Origin: Actinomycetales bacterium UBA1383
GTDB lineage: Bacteria > Actinomycetota > Actinomycetes > Actinomycetales > Actinomycetaceae
Assembly: GCA_002305415.1 (NCBI GenBank)
Contig: DBQX01000051.1
Coordinates: 1-5,910 of the forward strand
Reading direction: 5' to 3'
DNA: 5,910 nt
The position numbers were made by a program, and so were the translations under genes. Positions 1 to 5,750 of this stretch are shown here, one piece after another. Each line of letters begins with the position of its first letter. Position 1 is the first letter of the stretch. The notes beneath the pieces are model-generated. The model saw only the letters and a program-made list of their open reading frames with translations. It was not told where the DNA came from and ran no database searches.

Positions 1-1
1 G

Positions 2-148
2 CGGCTCGAGGTGCAGAAGCGACAGCGCGAGCTTGCCGCCCTTCAAGCAGAACTGGAGAACCTGATCAGTCGCAGCGAGGAACTTGACCCCGCCGAGTGC
101 ACCGACGACGCGATCTGCCACATCATCCCCCATTGGAAGAACCGGTAA
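2..148 (+). CDS. C-terminal tail of a MerR-family-like regulator (partial)
   Basis: Only the last 48 residues are inside the window; the gene starts to the left. The frame is open from base 2 to a TAA at 146-148. The first half is a charged, leucine-rich amphipathic helix (LEVQKRQRELAALQAELENL), typical of the antiparallel dimerisation helix that follows the winged-helix head in MerR-family activators. It is followed by a short tail with two cysteines in a C-x6-C arrangement (ECTDDAICHII). In many MerR proteins, cysteines after the dimer helix bind the metal or metalloid inducer, so metal(loid) sensing is a reasonable inference, but the DNA-binding head is not visible. The next gene on the same strand is an ACR3-like permease 119 bp downstream, a likely target or partner. 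An unrelated coiled-coil tail cannot be excluded. Confidence 0.6.
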   Translation, partial: RLEVQKRQRELAALQAELENLISRSEELDPAECTDDAICHIIPHWKNR

Positions 149-223
149 CTAACGGACAGAGTCCTCAGCCGATGCCCGGTGTCGTGTTTCTGCCCGTGCA
201 TGCCTGCGCCGCCGGCGAGCTCC

Positions 224-239
224 GTGGACGGATGTCAAT
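224..239 (-). promoter_or_regulatory. Weak ArsR-type box upstream of the permease gene
   Basis: Read on the minus strand, this 16-nt stretch begins ATTGAC and continues with a degenerate right half (CGTCCAC). It matches 10 of the 13 fixed positions of the ATYGACNNNCATCGAA box found twice between arsR and arsM. It ends 28 bp before the permease ATG at 268, a plausible operator position. The rest of the 149-267 gap shows no convincing -35/-10 pair. The match could be chance. Confidence 0.25.
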
Positions 240-267
240 CCTGGTACGGCGCTGAGAGACTGCGCGC

Positions 268-1272
268 ATGAATGAGGCGACCGCTGGGGGTGCGGGTCGG
301 GGCACGCTGCGGGGATGGCTCGAACGTCGTCAGATCGCGTTGTACCTCGGGGGGCTCGGGGCTGGCGCCGTGGTCGGGCTTGCGGCGCCGTCCGTGTCGC
401 GGTTCTTCGAACTGTCCATCACCCCGGTGTTGATGGTCCTGTTGTATGCCACCTTCCTGGGTGTCCCGCTGACACGGGTGGGCCGGTCTCTGCGCGACGG
501 GCGCTTCCTCGTCGGCGTGCTGGTGGTGAATTTCGTCGTCGTGCCCGTGGTGGTCTTCGGGCTGTCCCGGTTCGTTGCCCACGACCCGGCGCTGCTTCTG
601 GGCGTCCTGCTGGTGTTGCTGACGCCGTGCATCGATTACGTCATCGTGTTCTCCGGGTTGGCGGGAGGGGCCCACGAGAGGTTGCTGGCGGCATCTCCAC
701 TCCTGATGCTGCTGCAATTGCTCCTGCTGCCGGTCTACCTGCTGTTCATCGGACCTGGTCTGCTCGACACCGTGGACGTCGCACCATTCCTGGAGGCGTT
801 CCTGCTGCTGATCGTCACCCCGTTGACGCTGGCTGCGACCACCCAGTTCCTGGGGAGGCGGTCCGGGGCTGCGCGGCGGGTGATGGCGGTGATGCAGGGC
901 CTCATGGTTCCGCTCATGGTGCTCACCCTGGCGGTGGTGGTCGCGTCCCAGATCGACGCCGTCCGGTCCGGGTGGGTGTCCTTGCTCGCCGTCGTCCCGA
1001 TCTACGTCACGTTCCTGGTCGTGATGGTCCCCCTCGGGATCCTCACCGCTCGAACGCTGCGTCAGGACGTACCAGCCACCCGGGCTCTGGTCTTCTCCGG
1101 CGCGACCCGCAACTCCCTCGTCGTGCTGCCACTCGCGCTGGCACTGCCCGGCCCGCTGGCGTTCGTGCCGGTCGTCGTGGTCACCCAGACCCTGGTCGAG
1201 CTGATCGGCATGGTCGTCTACGTCCGGCTCATCCCCCTCCTGGTCCCGAGGGTCACACCCCGACACCCATGA
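268..1272 (+). CDS. Divergent ACR3/BASS-superfamily permease, putative arsenic-resistance transporter
   Basis: A 334-aa integral membrane protein with about ten hydrophobic segments between residues 23 and 326, the size and layout of the bile acid:sodium symporter/ACR3 superfamily. Its only cysteine, C121, lies in TPCIDYV, which lines up with ARCIAMV of the true ACR3 in this window (C135 there), the cysteine needed for As(III) transport. Glu311 in the last segments (TLVELIGM) matches ACR3 Glu337. The segment FSGATRNSLVVLPLAL (residues 276-291) occupies the place of the AGNNFELAIA motif in ACR3. It is therefore a separate branch and not a copy of the neighbouring acr3. Export of arsenite or a related oxyanion or organoarsenical is inferred from these residues and from context; substrate and coupling ion are unknown. 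The ATG at 268 is the first start after an in-frame stop at 253-255; a weak GAGAG lies about 9 nt before it. It follows the MerR-like gene and converges on the ars operon. Confidence 0.8.
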   Translation: MNEATAGGAGRGTLRGWLERRQIALYLGGLGAGAVVGLAAPSVSRFFELSITPVLMVLLYATFLGVPLTRVGRSLRDGRFLVGVLVVNFVVVPVVVFGLSRFVAHDPALLLGVLLVLLTPCIDYVIVFSGLAGGAHERLLAASPLLMLLQLLLLPVYLLFIGPGLLDTVDVAPFLEAFLLLIVTPLTLAATTQFLGRRSGAARRVMAVMQGLMVPLMVLTLAVVVASQIDAVRSGWVSLLAVVPIYVTFLVVMVPLGILTARTLRQDVPATRALVFSGATRNSLVVLPLALALPGPLAFVPVVVVTQTLVELIGMVVYVRLIPLLVPRVTPRHP

Positions 1273-1332
1273 GTACCCCCTTCCCATGGGCCACACCCCT
1301 ACAAAGCCCGCAGCCCATCGAAGAGGCAACGC

Positions 1333-1344
1333 GCAACCGTTTGC
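1333..1344. promoter_or_regulatory. LacI/GalR-type operator-like palindrome in convergent gap
   Basis: GCAACCGTTTGC has perfect outer GCAA/TTGC arms around a central CG, the form of LacI/GalR-family operators (GCAANCGNTTGC). It lies in the 161-bp gap between the ends of the permease gene and the short arsC, where no promoter is expected. No LacI-family gene is in the window. It may be a relic of a lost gene or a chance palindrome. Apart from this and the weak hairpin at 1403-1434, I see nothing in the gap. Confidence 0.25.
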
Positions 1345-1402
1345 AGAAGCCTCGATATGGACTTGGCGCAACAGGCAGGTCGGCGGCATGTTCCGTTTTG
1401 GT

Positions 1403-1434
1403 ACCCAACGCCACACGGGGCGGGGGTCTTGGGT
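1403..1434. terminator. Possible bidirectional terminator hairpin between converging genes
   Basis: An ACCCAA arm (1403-1408) pairs with TTGGGT (1429-1434), with an inner CGCC/GGCG stem (1409-1412 and 1419-1422) and a six-base bulge. The right arm touches the stop codon of the short arsC, and read on the minus strand the hairpin is followed by ACCAAAACG. There is no clean U-tract on either strand, so this is a weak candidate supported mainly by its position between two converging ends. Confidence 0.25.
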
Positions 1435-1844
1435 TAGACGGGCTCGACGCCGAGCTCGTCGAGGAGTCCGAGGATGCGCTGCTTGATCGCGTCGCGGATG
1501 GGGCGGACGGACTCGACGCCCTTGCCGGCCGGGTCGTCGAGCTCCCAGTCGAGGTAGCGCTTGCCGGGGTAGAACGGACAGGCGTCCCCGCAGCCCATGG
1601 TGATGACCACGTCCGAGGCGAGGACGGCCTCGTCGGTGAGGATCTTGGGCTGCGCGGCGGACATGTCGATGCCATCCTCTGCCATGGCCTCCACCGCGGC
1701 GGGGTTCACCGCGTTGCCGGGCGCGGAGCCGGCGGAACGGACCTCCACCTTGCCACCACCGAGCGCCTCGAGGTAGGCGGCGGCCATCTGGGAACGCCCG
1801 GCGTTGTGGACGCACACGAACAGGACGGAGGGCTTGTCGGACAT
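1434..1844 (-). CDS. arsC: Arsenate reductase, short LMW-phosphatase type
   Basis: A 136-aa cytoplasmic enzyme that reduces arsenate to arsenite for export. The CX5R phosphatase loop is CVHNAGR (C11 to R17), followed by SQMA as in LMW-PTPase-type ArsC. The acid loop is WELDDPAG (D103/D104-P105). It also has C85 and C89 in TMGCGDAC. Their spacing is shorter than that of the C82/C89 disulfide relay in thioredoxin-linked Staphylococcus ArsC, and the pattern resembles the mycothiol/mycoredoxin-dependent enzymes of Corynebacterium; this cofactor assignment is inference. The start is well fixed: AGAGGAG stands 5 nt before the ATG. It is the last gene of the minus-strand ars operon, 51 bp after the longer arsC, with its own strong ribosome binding site. 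It shares the whole catalytic domain with its neighbour but lacks the N-terminal helical extension. Confidence 0.93.
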   Translation of the reverse strand: MSDKPSVLFVCVHNAGRSQMAAAYLEALGGGKVEVRSAGSAPGNAVNPAAVEAMAEDGIDMSAAQPKILTDEAVLASDVVITMGCGDACPFYPGKRYLDWELDDPAGKGVESVRPIRDAIKQRILGLLDELGVEPV

Positions 1845-1872
1845 GGGATCTCCTCTGGTGGGGGACGTACGG

Positions 1873-1899
1873 CTGATGGTCTCAGATGACCGGCATCAG
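1873..1899 (-). other. Hairpin at the junction of the two arsC genes
   Basis: CTGATG (1873-1878) pairs with CATCAG (1894-1899). The stem continues as GTC/GAC (1879-1881 and 1888-1890) after a three-base bulge, around a six-base loop. It covers the stop codon of the long arsC and lies between the two arsC genes. It lacks a U-tract, so a transcript-stability or processing element is more likely than full termination. No function has been shown. Confidence 0.3.
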
Positions 1900-2519
1900 A
1901 TGCCCAGGGACCGGAGGAGCGCGGAGACGCGCCGCTGGAGATCGTCGCGGATGTCCCGGACGGTCTCGATGTCCTGGCCGTGGAGGTCCGCCACGTCCCA
2001 GTCCTCGTACCGCTTGCCGGGGTAGAAGGGGCAGGTGTCCCCACAGCCCATCGTGATGATGACGTCCGCGGCCCGGACCGCGAGGTCCGTCAGCGGCTTC
2101 GGGTAGGACTCGGTGAGGTTGATGCCACGTTCGGAGAGCACCTGGACGGCGAGCGGGTTCACCTGGTCGGTGGGCATCGAGCCTGCGGAGCGCACGTGCA
2201 CCGTGCCACCGGAGAGATGCTCGGCGAGGGCGGCGGCCATCTGGGACCGGCCGGCGTTCTGGACGCAGATGAAGAGAATCTCGGGGACGGACTTCACCAC
2301 CCGGCCGTCGGCCTGGGCGGCGGCCATGAGTTGTTCCTTGGCGAAGCGGCCCACGAGGATCGGGAGGTAGGTGGGGATCGTCGCGCCGGGTTCGAGGGCG
2401 GCCCGCGCCTCCTCTACCGCCGCCGTGATCGACTCACGGGTGAACACGCCCTGGTAGCTGTAGGTCAGGTCGTTGATGAGGGCGGCGTACTCGTTGGCCG
2501 CGGGTTCGGGGGTAGCCAA
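1896..2519 (-). CDS. arsC: Arsenate reductase with N-terminal helical domain
   Basis: A 207-aa arsenate reductase in two parts. Residues about 8-75 form a helical domain rich in Ala/Glu (LINDLTYSY, ITAAVEEARAALEPG, FAKEQLMAAAQADG), the three-helix-bundle type often fused to actinobacterial ArsC. Residues 79-207 are the LMW-phosphatase fold with catalytic loop CVQNAGR (C85 to R91) and TMGCGDTC (C159, C163). The usual acid-loop Asp-Pro is altered: it reads WDVADLHG, so D178 stays but the proline is leucine. The enzyme probably still acts, perhaps with changed loop dynamics. I chose the TTG at 2519 because no ATG or GTG lies in frame between the end of acr3 and the conserved helices. It begins 14 nt after the acr3 stop, with only a poor GAGAG before it, so coupling to acr3 translation is likely. 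A CTG at 2537 is a less likely alternative. It is the third gene of the operon. Confidence 0.88.
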   Translation of the reverse strand: MATPEPAANEYAALINDLTYSYQGVFTRESITAAVEEARAALEPGATIPTYLPILVGRFAKEQLMAAAQADGRVVKSVPEILFICVQNAGRSQMAAALAEHLSGGTVHVRSAGSMPTDQVNPLAVQVLSERGINLTESYPKPLTDLAVRAADVIITMGCGDTCPFYPGKRYEDWDVADLHGQDIETVRDIRDDLQRRVSALLRSLGI

Positions 2520-2533
2520 GGCGGGTTGTTCTC

Positions 2534-3655
2534 TCAGGTCGTAGGGGAGGAGATGTCGCTGCGGGGCAGGGTGGGGTCGGTGGGGAAGAGGCGTGGGGCG
2601 AGCCAGAGGGAGACGTAGACGAGGCCGACGAGGACCGGGACCTCGATGAGGGGCCCGACGACGCCGGCGAGGGCTTGGCCTGAGGTCACGCCGAACGTCC
2701 CGATCGCGACCGCGATCGCGAGTTCGAAGTTGTTGCCTGCGGCGGTGAACGCGACGGTGGTGGCGTGGGCGTAGTCCAGGCGAGCGGCGCGGGCGGCCAG
2801 CAGCGAGCCAATCCACATGAGGGCGAAGTACGCCACGAGCGGCAGCGCGATGCGGACCACGTCGAGTGGGTTGGAGGTGATCGCGTCCCCCTGTAGAGCG
2901 AACAGCAGCACGATGGTGAACAACAGGCCGTATAGCGCCCATGGGCCGAGTCGTGGCAGGAAGGTGCCCTCGTACCAGGCGCGCCCGCGGGTGCATTCCC
3001 CGATGAGCCGGGTGAGGAATCCGGCCACGAGTGGGATCCCGAGGAACACCAGCACGGAGACGAAGATCGCCCAGACCGAGAACTCCGCGGACGTGGTCGG
3101 CAGGCCGAGCCAGCCCGGGAGCACTTGGAGGTAGAACCAGCCGAGCGCCGAGAACGCGATCACTTGGAACACCGAGTTCACTGCGACCAGGACAGCGGCG
3201 GTTTCGCGGTCCCCGCAGGCGAGGTCGTTCCAGATCAGGACCATGGCGATGCACCGGGCCAGGCCGACGATGATCAGGCCGGTGCGGTACTCGGGCAGGT
3301 CCGGCAGCAGCAGCCAGGCCAGGGCGAACATCAGGGCCGGACCGACCACCCAGTTCAGCAGCAGGGACAGGCCCATGAGGCGGCGGTTCGCGGTGACTCG
3401 GCGGGTCTCGTCATAGCGCACCTTGGCGAGCACGGGGTACATCATCACCAGCAGGCCGAGCGCGATGGGGAGGGAGACGGACCCGATCTTCAGGGTGTCC
3501 AGGGCGTCGTCGAGGCCCGGCAGCAGCCGCCCCAGGGTCAGGCCCAGTGCCATGGCCGCCAGGATCCACACCGGCAGGTAGCGATCGAGGCGGGAGAGGC
3601 GGGCGACGACGTCGCCCCCGGGGGCCTGCCGCGCCACCGCCTCGCGGCTGGTCAT
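2534..3655 (-). CDS. acr3: ACR3-family arsenite efflux permease
   Basis: A 373-aa inner-membrane As(III) exporter driven by the proton gradient, with ten predicted membrane segments between residues about 27 and 352. Family signatures are clear: GLARCIAMVLIWNDLACGD with the essential Cys at residue 135, AFTAAGNNFELAIAVAIG (residues 302-319) in the ninth segment, and GPLIEVPVL with Glu337 in the tenth. These distinguish it from ArsB, which is a different superfamily. The ATG at 3655 overlaps the arsM stop as ATGA (3652-3655). This favours translational coupling, and there is no strong ribosome binding site of its own. The open frame extends further upstream inside arsM, but that part is low-complexity antisense-like peptide. 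The N-terminal 25 residues are polar and cytoplasmic. It exports the arsenite made by the two ArsC proteins encoded downstream in the same transcript. Confidence 0.95.
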   Translation of the reverse strand: MTSREAVARQAPGGDVVARLSRLDRYLPVWILAAMALGLTLGRLLPGLDDALDTLKIGSVSLPIALGLLVMMYPVLAKVRYDETRRVTANRRLMGLSLLLNWVVGPALMFALAWLLLPDLPEYRTGLIIVGLARCIAMVLIWNDLACGDRETAAVLVAVNSVFQVIAFSALGWFYLQVLPGWLGLPTTSAEFSVWAIFVSVLVFLGIPLVAGFLTRLIGECTRGRAWYEGTFLPRLGPWALYGLLFTIVLLFALQGDAITSNPLDVVRIALPLVAYFALMWIGSLLAARAARLDYAHATTVAFTAAGNNFELAIAVAIGTFGVTSGQALAGVVGPLIEVPVLVGLVYVSLWLAPRLFPTDPTLPRSDISSPTT

Positions 3656-4401
3656 GCCCGCACCGCCCGGATGATCGCCGCGGCCGCGTGGGAGTGGACC
3701 CGGTGGGTCACCCGGACCTCGACCTCGGCCCAGCCAGCCGCCACGAGCAGGTCCCGGTACTCTCGTTCGGTGAGCGCGCCGGCGATGCAGCGGGTCCACG
3801 CCGCCATGTCCGCCCGGGTGGCCGCGCCCATGTCCTCATCCGCGAGCACGTCCGAGACCGCGAACCGTCCCCCCGGCCGGGTCACGCGGGCCGCCTCCGC
3901 GAGCACGGCCGGCTTGTCCGCGGCCAGGTTGATCACGCAGTTGGAGATCACGACGTCCACGGTCGCGTCCGGTAACGGGACCTCCTCGAGATACCCCTGC
4001 AGGAACTCCACGTTCGGGACCCCGGTGGCGTGACGGCGCGCGAGCTCGAGCATCTCCCTGGTCATGTCCAGCCCGATCACCCGGCCGGTGGGTCCCACAC
4101 GGCGAGCCGCGAGGAGCACGTCCCCACCGGCACCCGACCCGAGATCCAGCACGACCTCGCCGGGCTGCAACTCCGCCACCGCCGTCGGGACACCACAACC
4201 CAGCGACGCTTCCAGCGCTCCGGCCGCTCCGGTGACGTCCTCGGCGGCGTACAGGCCCGATCCGAAGGCGGGTGCGCCCTCGACGACGTCGCCCGCGTCC
4301 TCTCCGCAGCACGAGGGGCCACCACAGCACTCGGCTGTACTGCGGGCCGCCTCGGCGTAGCGACCGCGTACAACCTCGCGCACCTCAATGGTCCTGGACA
4401 T
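3652..4401 (-). CDS. arsM: Arsenite S-adenosylmethionine methyltransferase
   Basis: A 249-aa cytosolic enzyme that methylates As(III) with SAM to mono-, di- and possibly trimethylated arsenicals. Motif I is VLDLGSGAGGD (residues 84-94), with GLDMTREML as the acidic motif II. The three cysteines that bind As(III) in characterised ArsM are present in the right contexts: C69 (SLGCGVP), C155 (SNCVINL) and C205 (TRCIAGA). The N-terminus adds CC pairs at 25-26 and 31-32 (ECCGGPSCCG), common in prokaryotic ArsM and likely metalloid-handling. GGGGGAA ends 5 nt before the ATG at 4401, which fixes the start. An in-frame ATG at 4434 has no ribosome site and sits almost at the predicted transcription start. 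It is the first gene of the operon, divergent from arsR. Having it first means methylation is expressed together with efflux. The C-terminal region is shorter than in eukaryotic ArsM. Confidence 0.94.
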   Translation of the reverse strand: MSRTIEVREVVRGRYAEAARSTAECCGGPSCCGEDAGDVVEGAPAFGSGLYAAEDVTGAAGALEASLGCGVPTAVAELQPGEVVLDLGSGAGGDVLLAARRVGPTGRVIGLDMTREMLELARRHATGVPNVEFLQGYLEEVPLPDATVDVVISNCVINLAADKPAVLAEAARVTRPGGRFAVSDVLADEDMGAATRADMAAWTRCIAGALTEREYRDLLVAAGWAEVEVRVTHRVHSHAAAAIIRAVRA

Positions 4402-4422
4402 CACGGTTCCCCCGGCCGGCGT

Positions 4423-4473
4423 ATCGACGTTCATCGAAACAGAGTGTTGTCGGCTGGTTCGATGTTTGTCAAT
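4423..4473. promoter_or_regulatory. Paired inverted ArsR operator boxes between arsM and arsR
   Basis: Box 1 (4423-4438, plus strand) reads ATCGACGTTCATCGAA. Box 2 (4473-4458, minus strand) reads ATTGACAAACATCGAA. They agree at 12 of 16 positions and are inverted, with 19 bp between them. Each contains TYGA-N6-TCGA half-sites, the kind of short dyad bound by winged-helix ArsR/SmtB repressors. Box 2 covers the arsM -35 and the candidate arsR -10; box 1 lies just downstream of the predicted arsM transcription start. ArsR binding is inferred from position and symmetry. Confidence 0.55.
4443..4472 (-). promoter_or_regulatory. Promoter of the arsM-acr3-arsC-arsC operon
   Basis: On the minus strand a consensus -35, TTGACA (4472-4467), is followed after 18 bp by AACACT (4448-4443) as a -10 with three of six consensus bases. 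The predicted start near 4436 leaves an untranslated leader of about 35 nt before the arsM ATG, which holds its ribosome binding site. The -35 lies inside operator box 2, consistent with repression by ArsR. Confidence 0.5.
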
Positions 4474-4475
4474 AT
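4447..4475 (+). promoter_or_regulatory. Candidate arsR promoter
   Basis: TTGTCG (4447-4452) and CAATAT (4470-4475) with a 17-bp spacer form a weak -35/-10 pair pointing at arsR. Transcription would start near 4482, about 34 nt before the chosen arsR ATG. It overlaps the arsM promoter almost completely, so one repressor dimer on box 2 could block both. Confidence 0.35.
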
Positions 4476-4515
4476 GGTGTTCGTGGTTGAGGTCGTGAAC
4501 AGACTGCCCGGGCCG

Positions 4516-4848
4516 ATGGTGGGTTCGGCGTGCGGGGTCGCTCCCGCGCGTGGGGGCTTGGGTGTCGTGGAGTCCGAGCGCCTCGCCGCGGTCCTGAAGG
4601 CACTGGCCGACCCGGTGCGCCTCCGGTTGTACTCCCGGATCGCCGGGGCCGTCGAGACTGTGTGCGTCTGCGACATCCAGGACGTCGGGGTGGCACAGTC
4701 CACCGTGTCCCACCACCTGCGGAAGCTGCGGGAGGCCGGACTCATCGAGAGCGAGCGGCGCGGTTCGTGGGTGCACTACCGGGCCGTGCCCGGTGGACTG
4801 GACAGCCTGCGGACCGTGGTGGAGCTCGAGGCCCACCCGGTGGGCTGA
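4516..4848 (+). CDS. arsR: ArsR/SmtB-family As(III)-responsive repressor
   Basis: A 110-aa winged-helix repressor that leaves DNA when As(III) binds. The fold is clear: ERLAAVLKALADPVRLRLYS (residues 21-40), then VCVCDIQ with C50 and C52, the CVCD sensor motif of the E. coli-type ArsR, then the recognition helix QSTVSHHLRKLREAGL (61-76) and the wing RRGSWVHYR (81-89). A further C6 in the N-terminus could be a third ligand. The start is uncertain. In-frame ATGs at 4462 and 4474 fall inside the operator and promoter, and a GTG at 4495 has GAGG only 2 nt before it. I chose the ATG at 4516 because it follows the candidate promoter and leaves a family-length protein, but its ribosome site is poor. 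The gene is divergent from arsM and probably autoregulated. Confidence 0.9.
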   Translation: MVGSACGVAPARGGLGVVESERLAAVLKALADPVRLRLYSRIAGAVETVCVCDIQDVGVAQSTVSHHLRKLREAGLIESERRGSWVHYRAVPGGLDSLRTVVELEAHPVG

Positions 4849-4870
4849 CCCCAACCCCACCTCGCCCGCC

Positions 4871-4898
4871 ACGGCCACCGGCCGCCGTCTTCTTCTTC
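4871..4898 (+). terminator. Probable terminator after arsR
   Basis: Twenty-two bases after the arsR stop, ACGGC (4871-4875) can pair with GCCGT (4884-4888), or CGGCC (4872-4876) with GGCCG (4880-4884), followed by the pyrimidine run CTTCTTCTTC. The run is only moderately T-rich, so this is a fair rather than strong intrinsic terminator. It lies between the converging arsR and TauE-type genes. Confidence 0.4.
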
Positions 4899-4981
4899 GC
4901 CCGCAGGTAGTGGGCGCAGAGTTCGCCCCGCAGATGGCCATGCCGCCCCAGCCGCATCGCACGGCATCCGGCGGCCTTGTC

Positions 4982-5740
4982 CTACCCGCCCAGGAGGTCC
5001 CCGATCATCTTGGCGGCGATGAGCCACAGCAGTACGCCGATGACCTTCTTCAACTGGGCGGAGGAGAGCCGGGTGGTCATCAGCCGGGACCCGACGGTCG
5101 AGCCGGCGGCGGCCGCCACCGCCATGAGCCCGGCGAACCCCGGGTCCAGCCCACCCATGCTGGCGTGCCCGAGGAACCCGGACAGGGACGCGAACACCAC
5201 CACGAACGACGTGGTCCCCGCCGCGACCTTCGCGTCGAACCCCATCCAGTTGAGGGCGGGCAACACGAAGTTCCCGCCACCCACACCGAGCAGACCGCCC
5301 AGGAACCCCGCGACCCCACCAACGCCCACACCAGCAGTCACCTCGGTCCGGCGGGACAGCGGCTCGGTCCGCTTCCTCGGGCGGTAGAACAGCATCATCG
5401 CCCCGGCGAACACCAGGAAGGCGGCGAACAGGGCGAGCAGGAGCCGGGTGTTGACCAGCGCCGTCGTACGCGCCCCCAACGGGGACAGGGCCACCGCGAC
5501 CACCATCATCGGTAGGCCGATCTGCAGGTTCACCAGCCCGGCCCGCCAGTACGTGACGACGGCGACCACCAGGCTCACCACGTTCAGTAGCAACGCCACC
5601 GGGGTCGCCTCCGCAAGGGGCACGCCAAGGTAATAGAACAGCGGGACGAACAGGAACGCTGCCCCGATCCCGGCCATCGCCATCACCCCGGAGAAGGCGA
5701 ACACCAGCACGGCCGAGACCGCCAGCACCACCGGGGTCAC
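4982..5740 (-). CDS. TauE/SafE-family anion permease
   Basis: A 252-aa membrane protein with about eight hydrophobic segments in two homologous halves joined by a basic loop (FYRPRKRTEPLSRR, residues 118-131). The second half carries the family signature GGLLGVGGGNFVLPAL (148-163). The first half has its degenerate counterpart, AMAGIGAAFLFVPL (21-34), followed by the conserved ATPVALLLN. Members export sulfite, sulfonates or other small anions across the inner membrane; the substrate cannot be read from the sequence. The GTG at 5740 gives the full first segment and family length. It lacks a ribosome site and begins 10 nt after the stop of the upstream zinc-ribbon gene, so translational coupling is likely. 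The gene converges on arsR and is not part of the ars transcript. A role in arsenic or thiol-sulfur stress is only suggested by location. Confidence 0.88.
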   Translation of the reverse strand: MTPVVLAVSAVLVFAFSGVMAMAGIGAAFLFVPLFYYLGVPLAEATPVALLLNVVSLVVAVVTYWRAGLVNLQIGLPMMVVAVALSPLGARTTALVNTRLLLALFAAFLVFAGAMMLFYRPRKRTEPLSRRTEVTAGVGVGGVAGFLGGLLGVGGGNFVLPALNWMGFDAKVAAGTTSFVVVFASLSGFLGHASMGGLDPGFAGLMAVAAAAGSTVGSRLMTTRLSSAQLKKVIGVLLWLIAAKMIGDLLGG

Positions 5741-5750
5741 TGGAAGAACG

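Noticed and set aside
172..255. 27-residue frame (MPGVVFLPVHAC...) between the MerR-like gene and the permease, a possible leader peptide
   Set aside because: It has no ribosome binding site, no attenuator-like hairpins and no recognisable sequence; its length is expected by chance in GC-rich DNA.
235..1889. Long open frames on both strands over the permease and short arsC (526 aa minus, 524 aa plus)
   Set aside because: Their compositions are Arg/Gly/Pro- or Gln/His/Asp-rich as expected of shadows in high-GC DNA, with no domain-like segments; the permease and ArsC frames explain the region.
1896..3254. 452-aa frame running into the long arsC from inside acr3
   Set aside because: Only the last 207 residues are ArsC-like. 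The upstream part is Arg/Pro-rich shadow of acr3, so a fusion protein is not credible.
4030..4515. N-terminal extension of the ArsR frame, including ATGs at 4462 and 4474
   Set aside because: The extension runs through the operator and the antisense of arsM. The family-length protein starts at about 4516, though a leaderless start at 4462 or 4474 cannot be fully excluded.
3652..4962. 436-aa extension of ArsM reaching across arsR
   Set aside because: The extra N-terminal residues are antisense to arsR and cross the divergent promoter. The ribosome site before 4401 fixes the start.
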